Below the pieces are notes generated by a model. The model saw nothing but the letters and a program-made list of their open reading frames with translations. It was not told where the DNA came from and ran no database searches. A DNA stretch of 64,000 nt from Rhizobium sp. AAP43 (GTDB taxonomy: Bacteria > Pseudomonadota > Alphaproteobacteria > Rhizobiales > Rhizobiaceae), in assembly GCF_001296045.1 (NCBI RefSeq), contig NZ_LJHS01000002.1:244804-308803 (forward strand), written 5' to 3'. This document shows positions 36,257-44,585 of the stretch, one piece after another. A program made the translations under genes and the position numbers. The first letter of the stretch is position 1, and every line of letters begins with the position of its first letter.

Positions 36257-37566
36257 CCGCGCGTCCTCAAGGCCACCGTCTTTGCCCCGATGCATCGACC
36301 CTGGTCGAGGCCGCGTTCGATGGCGGCGCGGAAGTGGATGCCGCCATAAAGACGCGAGATCCCGGCCTCCTCTGCCGCATCCCAGAAGCTCTTGAAGCTG
36401 CGATTGGGTAGCTTGTCCTTCGCGTGGGTCTCGTCGGTAAAGGCAAAGTTCTCGCCAAAGAAGGCCGTAAGCACGGTGGCGGCCGCGCCCGACTGGGTGG
36501 AATGGCCGCTCGGATATTCCGGGAAGGGCGGCGTGATCAGGATCGGCTCCCATTTGGGGTCGATGACACGCTTGATATAGGTGACCGGGCGCAAGAGGTC
36601 GTATTCGAACTTGGAATGCCAGCAGCCGATGAAGGCATCAGCCAGCGTCACCCCGAGCCGCGCCACCAAATCGGCATGTTCGACGGCACTTGCCTTGCGT
36701 TCGTCGAGGATCTTCAGGCCGATGGCGATCCAGTGGCCGGGCGGGGTTGGCGAAAGCATCGGGTCGTCAGACCAGAAGCGGGCAACGGCACGCTCCTCGG
36801 GCGTCAGGTTCTTCACCCGCTCGTAGACTTCGAGCGCTTCCTGGTAAAAAGCTGAGCCTTTGTCTTCGCTATAGGCCGGCGGTGGCGGCAAGGGGCAGGC
36901 ATTGCCGATCTCCATGGCGAAGGGGCGGTTCTCGCCCCATTTCGGCAGAAGAGGTTTTTGCTGCTGGTTTATCAGGCTGGTCGGCACCCAGTGGGATGGG
37001 CCTTCGTTGAGCACGAATTCGAGCGGGAAGCCCATATTCTCGATCTTGGCACCGCCATCGCCTTCGGACCAGGCGAGAATATGCGCGGTGATGCTTTCGC
37101 CATATGCCTGGCTACGGGCAACGAGTTCGGGGGCGAGACCAACGGCGACGTCGGCTGCGAGCTTTTCCGTCATGCGCTTTAGCGCACGCTGGCCGGTCGG
37201 ACCGGTATTGCCGAAGAGTTCGCGGGCGGCGGAGGAGAGGGCCGCGTGGAGCACGACGGCTTCATCGTACGCGATACCGGCCTTGCGCTGCGGCAGCGGG
37301 GTCAGGCCGTTCAACTGGCCGGCGAACGAGGTCAGGGTGCGGTCGCCGCTGGCAAGGGCTTCGTAGGCGGTGACGCCGAGATAGCCGAAGGCGCGACTTG
37401 CGACAGGCGGCGAATAGGTCGGCGTATGGCGCACCAGTTCGAGAACCAGCCGGTACCAGTCGCGGATCACCGTTTCGGCGCTGGCAGGTGCTGCCTGTGC
37501 AGGCGCAAATGCCAGTGCCATCATGATGAAGCAGAACGCCGCCAGGCGTTTCCCCACTGCTTTCAT
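36253..37566 (-). CDS. Exported vanadium-dependent haloperoxidase / PAP2-family protein
   Basis: A 437-residue enzyme with a signal peptide (about 1-26). Vanadate/phosphate-site residues of the PAP2/VCPO superfamily are visible: LRPVTYIKRV (Arg, Lys), FPEYPSGHSTQSG at about 345-357 (Ser-Gly-His) and SRLYGGIHFRAAIERG near 405 (Arg and the vanadate-binding His). This fits vanadium chloroperoxidase-like proteins more than lipid phosphatases, owing to the long N-terminal helical part. ATG 37566 has GGGAGGGGGA upstream. Coupled to the CRTAC1 gene. Whether it halogenates or hydrolyses phosphate is not decidable here. Confidence 0.88.
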   Translation of the reverse strand: MKAVGKRLAAFCFIMMALAFAPAQAAPASAETVIRDWYRLVLELVRHTPTYSPPVASRAFGYLGVTAYEALASGDRTLTSFAGQLNGLTPLPQRKAGIAYDEAVVLHAALSSAARELFGNTGPTGQRALKRMTEKLAADVAVGLAPELVARSQAYGESITAHILAWSEGDGGAKIENMGFPLEFVLNEGPSHWVPTSLINQQQKPLLPKWGENRPFAMEIGNACPLPPPPAYSEDKGSAFYQEALEVYERVKNLTPEERAVARFWSDDPMLSPTPPGHWIAIGLKILDERKASAVEHADLVARLGVTLADAFIGCWHSKFEYDLLRPVTYIKRVIDPKWEPILITPPFPEYPSGHSTQSGAAATVLTAFFGENFAFTDETHAKDKLPNRSFKSFWDAAEEAGISRLYGGIHFRAAIERGLDQGRCIGAKTVALRTRG

Positions 37567-37662
37567 GTCCCCCTCCCAAGGTTCGCGAAGCCGTCTCAAT
37601 CGATTGAATACCGATAAAGCACGCGGCTCCCAAGCCTGCAAGAGGAGGCATGCCGTGCGACT

Positions 37663-38256
37663 TCAGATCAGGCCGACGGCACGACCTGCGAGGCTCACAG
37701 CGAACAGGACAAGGAAGCTGGCGGCAACCCGTCCGATAAGGCGCGGGCGTGCCGTGGCAACCCCGCGCAGAATGGCGGCACCAACGCTCAACCAGCCGAT
37801 GGCAACGATCATGACCAGCAGCGCAAAGACGGCAAGATAGGCCAGCGGCGTGGACAGCGCCTCAAAGGACGACAGGGAGGCGCTGGGGATCAGCGCGAGG
37901 CCGATGATCAGGCCCTTGGGGTTCAGCACCGTGGTGCAATAGACGCAAGCGCCATTGATGCCGCCGGTGGCGCAGATGGCCGGTGGCCGCGTCCAGAGCC
38001 GGACGGCGAGCAGCAGGACCCAGGCGGACGAGGCCAGCTTGACGCCCATTGCCACGAGCGGCTGATCGGACAGCAGCGGAGCCGCCAGAAAGACGAGCGG
38101 CAGGATGGTGGTGAGGTAGCCCGCAAGCTCGGCTGCGATCAATGGCAGCGACGCCTTCAGGCCGCGCGAAGCGCCGGATACGGCGAGCAACGTGTTCGTG
38201 GGCCCGGGTGTCAGGAGGAGGAGAAGGACGGCAATAGCAAAGGCTGAGAGGGACAA
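37663..38256 (-). CDS. LysE/RhtB family amino-acid exporter
   Basis: Inner-membrane exporter of 197 residues and about six hydrophobic segments. The start LSLSAFAIAVLLLLLTPGPT with TPGPTNTLL is diagnostic of LysE/RhtB proteins. TTG 38256 is taken as the start because GGAG sits seven bases upstream; the ATG 69 bases earlier would add a hydrophilic extension the family lacks. Likely substrates are neutral or basic amino acids or analogues. No regulator is adjacent. Confidence 0.9.
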   Translation of the reverse strand: MSLSAFAIAVLLLLLTPGPTNTLLAVSGASRGLKASLPLIAAELAGYLTTILPLVFLAAPLLSDQPLVAMGVKLASSAWVLLLAVRLWTRPPAICATGGINGACVYCTTVLNPKGLIIGLALIPSASLSSFEALSTPLAYLAVFALLVMIVAIGWLSVGAAILRGVATARPRLIGRVAASFLVLFAVSLAGRAVGLI

Positions 38257-38381
38257 GGGGGATCTCCGACATTCAGGAGATGTGAGATAACAGGCGACGG
38301 ACAGACGCGGCTTGATTTCGGTCAAGACAGATCACGTTTGGAGTGCTGCCCTCGCCCTGCCCACCCCTTGGGCCGTAGACC

Positions 38382-39080
38382 TTAGCGGATCTGCGCCACC
38401 CAGGCACGGGCGACGGAGAGACCCATCTGATCGGAAAGCACACCATCCGCCACTTCGAGTTCGGGATGGCGGGCCAGCCAGCCTGGTGACTTGCGCTCGA
38501 TCACCTCGGGAAAATGCTGGATCCAATCGCGAACCACATGACGGTCCGCCTCGAAATGAAACTGGAAGCCATAGGCTGCGCGGCCGAGACGGAAGGCCTG
38601 GTGGCGCGTCCGTTCATTTTCGGCCAGATGCAAGGCGCCATTCGGCAGGCTGAAGGTGTCGTCGTGCCATTGGAAGGAGAGGAAGCGGTCCGGCAGAACA
38701 GACAGAACCGGATCGGACCTGCCCGCATCGGTGCGATCGATTTCACACCAGCCGAATTCCGGCGCGGCGCCAATGAGATTTTCCCCGCCATAGGCACGGG
38801 CCAGCAACTGGCTTCCGAGACAGATGCCAAGGACCGCCTTGCCGCTGTCGCCAAAGCGGCGCATCAAGCCGGCCAGTTCCGGCAGATAGGGATGCGCGTC
38901 GTCGTCACGGGCATTCTGCTCGCCGCCAAACACCACCAAAGCCTCGTAGTCCTCGAATGTCGGGAGCGGCTCACCGGCATAGGCGCGGATGGTAACGGTC
39001 TCGGCGCCGGCCTCGGCCAGTGCATGTCCAACCTGGCCTGCATGGGTGATTTTGGTGTTTTCAACGATAGCAACGCGCAT
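38382..39080 (-). CDS. Type 1 glutamine amidotransferase (GMP synthase-like)
   Basis: A 232-residue class I glutaminase domain. The nucleophile elbow is AVLGICLGSQLLARAYGG (Cys), and the His-x-Glu pair appears in FQFHFEADRHVV. VVFGGEQNARDDDAHPYLPE is typical of stand-alone GATase relatives (YfeJ type). No synthase partner is adjacent, so the enzyme may act on gamma-glutamyl compounds. It has a Gly/Trp/Ser-rich repeat upstream (GTGGCTCT-like, about 39082-39110) of unclear meaning. Confidence 0.88.
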   Translation of the reverse strand: MRVAIVENTKITHAGQVGHALAEAGAETVTIRAYAGEPLPTFEDYEALVVFGGEQNARDDDAHPYLPELAGLMRRFGDSGKAVLGICLGSQLLARAYGGENLIGAAPEFGWCEIDRTDAGRSDPVLSVLPDRFLSFQWHDDTFSLPNGALHLAENERTRHQAFRLGRAAYGFQFHFEADRHVVRDWIQHFPEVIERKSPGWLARHPELEVADGVLSDQMGLSVARAWVAQIR

Positions 39081-39232
39081 GTGGCTCTGGTGGCTCTGGG
39101 TGGCTCTTGGGGGGACTCGCAGGGACGATGGCTAAACCCAGATGAAGCATGGCTCAGCCTGCGTCGCAAGAGGCACATCACGCGGGAAAGCAGAAGACGC
39201 GGCCCGGGACAAGACCGGGCCGGCCACGTGGG

Positions 39233-39673
39233 TCAAAAGGTCTTGCGGAGCTTCGCATCCACCGACTGGGCATTGGCGCCGCGGAAGACGAAGAAGAAGG
39301 TCATGGCCGCCCAGAGCAGCGACTTTTCGGCACCGGAGAAGCCCTGGTCGAGCTTGATCCAGTGGAAATAGACCGTCACGAGCAGCACGATCGTGGCGGC
39401 GAAGGCGGCGGGGCGGGTGAAGAGGCCGATAGCAAGCAGGATACCGCCGAAGAATTCGGTTGCGGCAAGCAACGGCGACCAGAAGACGCCGGGGTAGAAG
39501 CCGAGGCCCTCGACCATCTGAACCGCGCCGAAGGGATCGACGATCTTGCCGGCGCCATGCGCAACGAGGAAGCCGCCGGCCACGAGGCGGAGCAGAGTTT
39601 CCACCAGGTCGTGACCAGACCGGTAGACAGGGGCAAGTGCCGGGATGAAGAGGCGGCTCGAATCGTTGGACAT
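39233..39673 (-). CDS. DoxX family membrane protein
   Basis: A 146-residue inner-membrane protein of four hydrophobic segments. LLRLVAGGFLVAHGAGKIVD and GLGFYPGVFWSPLLAATEFF are the DoxX core. AAGGAG precedes ATG 39673. DoxX relatives are linked to quinone or thiol redox work and often sit near HxlR/MarR-controlled genes. It is divergent from the SelW-like gene across 113 bases. Confidence 0.9.
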   Translation of the reverse strand: MSNDSSRLFIPALAPVYRSGHDLVETLLRLVAGGFLVAHGAGKIVDPFGAVQMVEGLGFYPGVFWSPLLAATEFFGGILLAIGLFTRPAAFAATIVLLVTVYFHWIKLDQGFSGAEKSLLWAAMTFFFVFRGANAQSVDAKLRKTF

Positions 39674-39786
39674 GGACAAACTCCTTGAAGACAATGGATT
39701 TTGCCTCTTGGCGAATACAGTGCCTTGTGGCAATCGCCGCACGGCACAAAAGATGATAATTTTGGTTGACTTATTCGTGAAGTGGA

Positions 39787-40095
39787 ATGGCCATGGACAA
39801 GCCCAGGATCTCGATCACCTACTGCACCCAGTGCAACTGGCTGCTGCGCTCCGCCTGGATGGCGCAGGAACTGCTGCAGACATTCTCGAGCGATCTTGCC
39901 GAAGTCGCGCTTATTCCCGCGACAGGCGGGGTCTTTGAGATCCGGGTCGACGCCTTGTTGATCTGGGAGCGAAAGCGGGATGGCGGATTTCCAGGTCCGA
40001 AAGAACTCAAGCAATATGTGCGGGATGCGATCGATCCGGAGCGCGATCTCGGGCATTTGGACCGGGCAAGCCGCAATGAGGGGCTCGACACTTAA
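39787..40095 (+). CDS. SelT/SelW/SelH (Rdx) family protein, Cys form
   Basis: A 102-residue thioredoxin-like protein. The redox motif is CTQC in ISITYCTQCNWLLRSAWM, where selenoprotein W members carry CxxU; here both positions are Cys, so no selenocysteine is needed. VFEIRVDALLIWERKRDGGF and FPGPKELKQYVRD complete the family pattern. ATGs at 39787 and 39793 are both possible. Single gene, divergent from doxX-like. Confidence 0.92.
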   Translation: MAMDKPRISITYCTQCNWLLRSAWMAQELLQTFSSDLAEVALIPATGGVFEIRVDALLIWERKRDGGFPGPKELKQYVRDAIDPERDLGHLDRASRNEGLDT

Positions 40096-40142
40096 GGCCG
40101 AGCGAGACGAAGGCGGCCATGGGCCGCCTCCGCAGATGCCGA

Positions 40143-40583
40143 TCAATAGAAGGGTGAACGGCAGGCCTTGTAGTAACCACGGCTGGCGAGGAACTCGTTG
40201 GTGCGCGGATTGTAGGACCGGTAGCGATTGAGGCACCAGTCGACATGCCGGCGCCAGACAGAGCGCGGCGGCCGATGACGCGGCTCCGAATAGGACGGCG
40301 GTGGTGGCGGCCGGTAATGCGGCGGGCGGTAACCCGGCTCGTCATCATAATATGGTGGCGGCGGCGGTGGCGGCCTGTAGCGCGGCGGTGGGCGATAGCG
40401 CGGCGGCGGCTCGTCCCAGGTCTCGTAGCAACCAGAAAAATCACAAACCAGATCGACCTTTTCGACCCAGGCCTGGCTCTGGACTTGCGGTCGTGCCGGA
40501 GCCGGAACAGCGGCCTCCGCCATCGATATGCATGACTGGGCGCCGAGAAGCACCAGAGCCATGACGACACGCTTTTTCAACAT
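40143..40583 (-). CDS. BA14K family exported Pro-rich protein
   Basis: A 146-residue exported protein. Signal peptide at about 1-25 (VVMALVLLGAQSCISMAEAA), a central block of Pro/Tyr/Arg repeats (about 60-108), and a C-terminal BA14K-like domain HVDWCLNRYRSYNPRTNEFL with three Cys. BA14K proteins of Brucella and rhizobia are small secreted antigens with lectin-like properties. ATG 40583 has an unremarkable leader. It precedes, on the other strand, the tRNA-Leu gene by 228 bases. Confidence 0.85.
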   Translation of the reverse strand: MLKKRVVMALVLLGAQSCISMAEAAVPAPARPQVQSQAWVEKVDLVCDFSGCYETWDEPPPRYRPPPRYRPPPPPPPYYDDEPGYRPPHYRPPPPPSYSEPRHRPPRSVWRRHVDWCLNRYRSYNPRTNEFLASRGYYKACRSPFY

Positions 40584-40772
40584 CGTCTCATTTCCTTGGT
40601 TCAGAAAGCTGACCTTTGTTCATGATGCAGGCGCGAACCGGCACCGCATCGACCCACGCAATGAGTGCGGTGATCACGGCTTTTTCACGACCCCGTCATT
40701 ACCGACCCGGGGAAGAACGCCGCCACTTGTCACAGGTTTTTGCAGGATGACATGAATTCTTCAAAAAGCCGG

Positions 40773-40801
40773 TTGACACCTGAGGGCTGCCCCAGTACAT
40801 C
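40773..40801 (+). promoter_or_regulatory. Promoter of tRNA-Leu
   Basis: TTGACA (40773-40778), a spacer of exactly 17 bases and TACATC (40796-40801); transcription would start just ahead of the mature tRNA 5' end at 40812. Confidence 0.7.
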
Positions 40802-40811
40802 GCTCCTCGTC

Positions 40812-40898
40812 GCCCAGATGGCGGAATTGGTAGACGCGCCAGCTTCAGGTGCTGGTACTCGAAAGGGTGTGGAGGTTCGAGTCCTCTTCTGGGCACCA
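40812..40898 (+). tRNA. tRNA-Leu (anticodon CAG)
   Basis: An 87-base tRNA with encoded CCA. The acceptor stem GCCCAGA pairs with TCTGGGC, the anticodon arm is CCAGC-TTCAGGT-GCTGG giving anticodon CAG for CUG codons, the long variable arm is of class II type, and the T arm reads GGTTCGAGTCC. D-loop GG bases are present. Confidence 0.98.
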
Positions 40899-40942
40899 AT
40901 TTCCTTTCAGATCAAGGCTTTGCCTTTGTCTGGAAGCATCAT

Positions 40943-40970
40943 AAAAAGCCCGGCTCGCCGGGCTTTTTTG
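40943..40970 (+). terminator. Rho-independent terminator after tRNA-Leu
   Basis: AAAAAGCCCGG-CTCG-CCGGGCTTTTTT: an 11-bp stem including A-T pairs and a T run, 45 bases beyond the tRNA. Confidence 0.92.
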
Positions 40971-41054
40971 TTGCCTGCAGAATGGCTGGCGGAACCGTTT
41001 TGCCGATCTTGCAGTTTTCAGGTTTTCCCCCGCCCCACCGTGCCAGAGGATCCC

Positions 41055-41267
41055 ATGGAAGACACCGTCGCCATCGACAACCGCAGCGACTTTGCCCTTT
41101 GGGCAATCGAGCGCGCCAAGGAAATTGTCGCGCTGGAAGGGACGGCGCTGGCGCTGGCCGCGCGGGACATGGACGAAGAATCACTGCGCGACGCAGGGCA
41201 GAAGCTGGGCGCTGCAATCAGCGAAGCGATGCTGGAAGTGTTCGACGGGCTGCTCGGCCAGGAGTGA
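41055..41267 (+). CDS. Small acidic helical protein, 70 residues, unknown function
   Basis: A cytosolic 70-residue protein beginning MEDTVAIDNRSDFALWAIER; almost all of it is predicted helix by eye (KEIVALEGTALALAARDMDE), with an acidic end. AGAGGA precedes ATG 41055. An in-frame open frame to the left runs through the tRNA and its terminator and is not coding. No family recognised. Confidence 0.6.
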   Translation: MEDTVAIDNRSDFALWAIERAKEIVALEGTALALAARDMDEESLRDAGQKLGAAISEAMLEVFDGLLGQE

Positions 41268-41300
41268 AATCCGGCTCGACGTTACCGAAGTCCCCGAAGC

Positions 41301-41684
41301 TCAGTCGATGACGCGGGGATTGACGCCCGGATACCACATGCGGCCGCTTCTTGGCGGCTGCGTGCCTTCGTAGACGACACCGTTCTTCTCACAGCGATAC
41401 ACCGTATAGGGCAGCGAATCGCGCAGTTCGCGCCGGTTCGTGTGGCGGGGCGTCACACTGCGGGTTTCGCACGAAAATCCCTCGCCGAACTGCTGGGACG
41501 GATCCTGTGGCTTGACGCCCGGCAGGTCCTTGAATTCCTCAGCACCCGCCTCTCCCCATGCAATCCCGGGCCCGGCTGCCAGCGAAGGCGATGCCGCGAG
41601 CAGGAGCACAGCCGACACTGCCAGCCACACGGGACTGCGCAGAGGCACAGATGAATGTCGATTCGGCATGGGGTCGGTCATCAT
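41301..41684 (-). CDS. Exported protein of unknown function
   Basis: A 127-residue protein with a signal sequence around 15-40 (SPVWLAVSAVLLLAASPSLA) and a soluble tail that includes two Cys (FSCETRSVTPRHTNRRELRD; YRCEKNGVVYEGTQPP). ATG 41684 and 41681 are adjacent and equivalent candidates. A longer frame runs into the NlpC/P60 gene and is not used. It follows that gene by 64 bases on the same strand. No family recognised. Confidence 0.6.
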   Translation of the reverse strand: MMTDPMPNRHSSVPLRSPVWLAVSAVLLLAASPSLAAGPGIAWGEAGAEEFKDLPGVKPQDPSQQFGEGFSCETRSVTPRHTNRRELRDSLPYTVYRCEKNGVVYEGTQPPRSGRMWYPGVNPRVID

Positions 41685-41748
41685 GGATTTCCGGTTCGGG
41701 ACAGGCCCGATATAAGCAGTCGGCCGCAACGCGCCAAGAGTGCCGGCT

Positions 41749-42603
41749 TCACGTTTCGGCGACGGGGCGGCGATAGCCGGTCGGCTGCTCGTAGAGCCAG
41801 CCGATTCTCTGGATGGCATCCTCGAGCGGTTCGCGGGCAACAGTCATTGTGTGGCCATTGGCATGAATCAGGGTCTCGGCGTCTTCCATGATGGCGACAT
41901 GGCCTTTCCAGAAGACCAGATCGCCGCGACGCAACTCTTCCCGGGTGATGACCGCGCCAAGGCCCGAGGCCTGCATATCGCTGTCGCGCGGGGCGCTGTG
42001 CCCGGATAGTGCCAGCGACATCTGCACCAGCCCCGAACAATCGATGCCAAAACCCGACTTGCCGCCCCAGAGATAGGGTGTCTCCAGGAAACGGGCTGCG
42101 ATGGAGACAAAGTCTTCCATTGCCGGATCAGCGATCGGGCGGAGATGGCGCGCGATGATGGCAGAGCCGTCATCCGTCAAGAAATAGCGCGTGCCACGCG
42201 TCTCGGCTTCTCCCGAAATCTTGAGCCGGCTACCGATGGAGATTGCCATTCTGGGCGGCAGTTTCATCTCTGGTCCCGGATAAACAAAGGTTCTTGGCAC
42301 GGTGACGACATGGGTCGGCTCGACCGCGGGGATCAGCGCCTCTTGCGGGAGATAACCGACATAGCCGTCGGACAAGGCCTGGACCCAAGCCACTCCCCCG
42401 CTGCGTTCGAAGACACGGACCCCCTCGCCCAGCAGAAGCTCTGTGTCGATGCCGGTGGTCATGTCCGGACGCGGGCGAAGGGCCACTACGGGGCGGCCGA
42501 TCATGGCCGGCTCAGGCGCGACAAAGCGCGTGGCCTCCACCTGACCCTTGAGGGCGATGTCGGCGAGATCCGGGCGGAAGGCGGCAAGACGCCGGTCGAG
42601 CAT
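41749..42603 (-). CDS. NlpC/P60 (C40) peptidase
   Basis: A 284-residue probable peptidoglycan endopeptidase: N-terminal SH3-like repeats (about 60-160; GVRVFERSGGVAWVQALSDG), then the C40 domain with the catalytic Cys in GIDCSGLVQMSLALSG, the His in WKGHVAIMEDA, and the final His/Asn in HANGHTM. No clear signal peptide, which is common in this alphaproteobacterial group. ACGGAG is seven bases before ATG 42603; an ATG six bases earlier is possible. It is the third gene of the M17-MarR-C40 unit on the minus strand. Confidence 0.92.
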   Translation of the reverse strand: MLDRRLAAFRPDLADIALKGQVEATRFVAPEPAMIGRPVVALRPRPDMTTGIDTELLLGEGVRVFERSGGVAWVQALSDGYVGYLPQEALIPAVEPTHVVTVPRTFVYPGPEMKLPPRMAISIGSRLKISGEAETRGTRYFLTDDGSAIIARHLRPIADPAMEDFVSIAARFLETPYLWGGKSGFGIDCSGLVQMSLALSGHSAPRDSDMQASGLGAVITREELRRGDLVFWKGHVAIMEDAETLIHANGHTMTVAREPLEDAIQRIGWLYEQPTGYRRPVAET

Positions 42604-42615
42604 GGGCATTCTCCG

Positions 42616-42963
42616 TCAGCCGAGCTTGCGGCCGGTGGCGATGACGCGATCGCCGAGCTTTTCAAGATAAAGCGCACCGGCAACGGTGCGCTTGACGATG
42701 ACACTGCGGCGATCGAGGTCATCCCGGACCCGATCGACGAGGCCCATCTGGCCGAGCGTATCGAGAGCGCGGGTGATCACCGGCTTGGTAACGTTCAAGG
42801 TGGCAGCGAGGCCGCGCACGGTATGCGGTGGCGGCACGAGATAGATTTCGAGCAGAACGGCGAGCTGGCGCAAGGTGAGGTCGCGCGCATCCTCGCGGAC
42901 CTGCTCCAGGGTTACCTTGTGCCAGAGCCCCAGCGCCTGGCTCGCGGTCATTTCGATGCCCAT
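42616..42963 (-). CDS. MarR family regulator
   Basis: A 115-residue winged-helix regulator. DLTLRQLAVLLEIYLVPPPH and VRGLAATLNVTKPVITRALD form the DNA-binding part, DRVRDDLDRRSVIVKRTVAG the wing. ATG 42963 is picked because GGGA is positioned well; GTG 43002 or ATG 42951 are alternatives. It sits between the M17 aminopeptidase and the NlpC/P60 gene in the same direction, a setting that hints at control of wall or peptide turnover. Confidence 0.88.
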   Translation of the reverse strand: MGIEMTASQALGLWHKVTLEQVREDARDLTLRQLAVLLEIYLVPPPHTVRGLAATLNVTKPVITRALDTLGQMGLVDRVRDDLDRRSVIVKRTVAGALYLEKLGDRVIATGRKLG

Positions 42964-43065
42964 GCCGTTTCCCGACATCCGGCGGAGCAACCCCTGCCCC
43001 ACTTCCTGCGACCATCATTCAGGCTCGGCGCGCCAGAGGCAAGAGGTGCCCGACAAAATCAACGC

Positions 43066-44451
43066 TCAGTTGCCGCCGAGATAGCGGTAGAGGGCGCGGA
43101 TGGCCTGCGCCTCCCCGCCAACCGGCGAGTGAGCACGTTCACTGGACGACCAGCCGAAGATATCGAAATGGGCCCAGGAGCGGCCCGGCGAGACGAAGCG
43201 CTTGAGGAAGAGCGCTGCCGTGATGGCGCCGGCCATGCCGCCGGAGGGCGCATTGGTCAGGTCGGCGATCTGGGCCTTCAGCATGCGCTCATAGCCCTTG
43301 TAGAGCGGCATGCGCCACAGCGGATCATCGACGGCGAGGCTCGCGTCGGTGATTGCGTGGGCGAGGTCCTCATCATCGGTGAAGAAGGGCGGCAGGTCGG
43401 GGCCAAGCGCCACGCGGGCGGCACCCGTCAGCGTAGCCATGTCGATCAGGAGATCCGGGGCGCTCGCGTCAGCGTAGGCGAGCGCGTCGGCCAGGATCAG
43501 GCGGCCTTCGGCATCGGTATTATCGATCTGGACCGTGAGGCCCTTGCGGCTGCGATAGACGTCACCCGGGCGGAACGCGTTTCCGGCGATGGCATTCTCG
43601 ACGGCGGGAACAATGACGGTCAGATCGACCTTCAGCTTGGCATCCATGATCATCAGGGCAAGGCCAAGGACATTGGCAGCGCCGCCCATATCCTTCTTCA
43701 TCAGGAGCATGGAGGAAGATGGCTTGATGTCGAGGCCGCCGGTGTCGAAGCTTACTCCCTTTCCGACTAGCGTTACCTTGCGGTGGCCCGCCTTGCCCCA
43801 GCGCATTTCGATCAGCCGCGGCGCGACCGTCGAGGCGCGGCCGACGGCGTGGATCAGCGGAAAATTCTGGGCGAGGAGGTCGTCGCCGGCAATGACAGAC
43901 ACCTCGGCCTTGTAGTGGTCGGCCAGCTTGCGGACGGCATCTTCGATATCTGCCGGGCTCATGTCGTTGGCCGGCGTGTTGATCAGGTCGCGGGCCAGGA
44001 AAACGCCGGCAATCTGGCGCTTGATGTCGGCAGCGTCAGCATCCTGGGGGATGAGGAGGCGCGGCTCGGTGATCCGCTCGGAGCGATACTTGTCGAAGCT
44101 GTAGGCTCCGAGCCCATAGCCAAGCAGAAGGCGGTTGGCGGTGAGCGGCGCCGTTTCGATATGCCATTCGCCCGCCGGCAGGAGGCGGGCAAGCTTGCCG
44201 GTGAGATAGGGATTTTCCGACGGGTTGGAGCCGAGGCCCAGGAGCGCGCCGCCGAGATGGCCATCGGCGGCGGGAATCAGGAGCAGGCTACCTGATTCGG
44301 CCTTGAAGCCAGTCTTCTTCGCCCAGTCGAGGGCGACCGGATCAAGCGTACCCGTCTCGACATGCGCGGGCGTGACCGCGAAGACCGGCAGGCTCTTGCC
44401 GCCCTTGGTGCTAAAGGGAGACGGACGTTCGATCAACTGGAAGGGGGCCAT
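43066..44451 (-). CDS. M17 leucyl aminopeptidase family protein
   Basis: A 461-residue metallo-aminopeptidase. Metal ligands and signature: GKGVSFDTGGLDIKPSSSML and MKKDMGGAANVLG (Lys and Asp), then NTDAEGRLILADAL, the diagnostic M17 motif. The N-terminal half is the usual non-catalytic domain. Such enzymes release N-terminal amino acids from peptides and may recycle wall peptides together with the C40 peptidase encoded downstream. ATG 44451 starts MAPFQLIERPSPF. Confidence 0.96.
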   Translation of the reverse strand: MAPFQLIERPSPFSTKGGKSLPVFAVTPAHVETGTLDPVALDWAKKTGFKAESGSLLLIPAADGHLGGALLGLGSNPSENPYLTGKLARLLPAGEWHIETAPLTANRLLLGYGLGAYSFDKYRSERITEPRLLIPQDADAADIKRQIAGVFLARDLINTPANDMSPADIEDAVRKLADHYKAEVSVIAGDDLLAQNFPLIHAVGRASTVAPRLIEMRWGKAGHRKVTLVGKGVSFDTGGLDIKPSSSMLLMKKDMGGAANVLGLALMIMDAKLKVDLTVIVPAVENAIAGNAFRPGDVYRSRKGLTVQIDNTDAEGRLILADALAYADASAPDLLIDMATLTGAARVALGPDLPPFFTDDEDLAHAITDASLAVDDPLWRMPLYKGYERMLKAQIADLTNAPSGGMAGAITAALFLKRFVSPGRSWAHFDIFGWSSSERAHSPVGGEAQAIRALYRYLGGN

Positions 44452-44585
44452 GACTTCAATGCTTTCGTCGGGAGGAATCGCTGGAGCGCGATTAACACTC
44501 CATTAGGGTTAACGGATTATTGCTTGAGCGGAGATTACGGCAGAGTCGAGAAGCCTGCCGCACGCACAGAATTCGGGGCACGAAC

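Noticed and set aside
39787..39850. Selenocysteine protein (SelW-like)
   Set aside because: The active site is CTQC with two normal Cys codons and no in-frame TGA is seen, so no selenocysteine.
40740..41054. An open frame reading through tRNA-Leu and its terminator into the 70-residue gene
   Set aside because: It crosses a structured RNA gene and a rho-independent terminator; only the final part from 41055 has a ribosome site.
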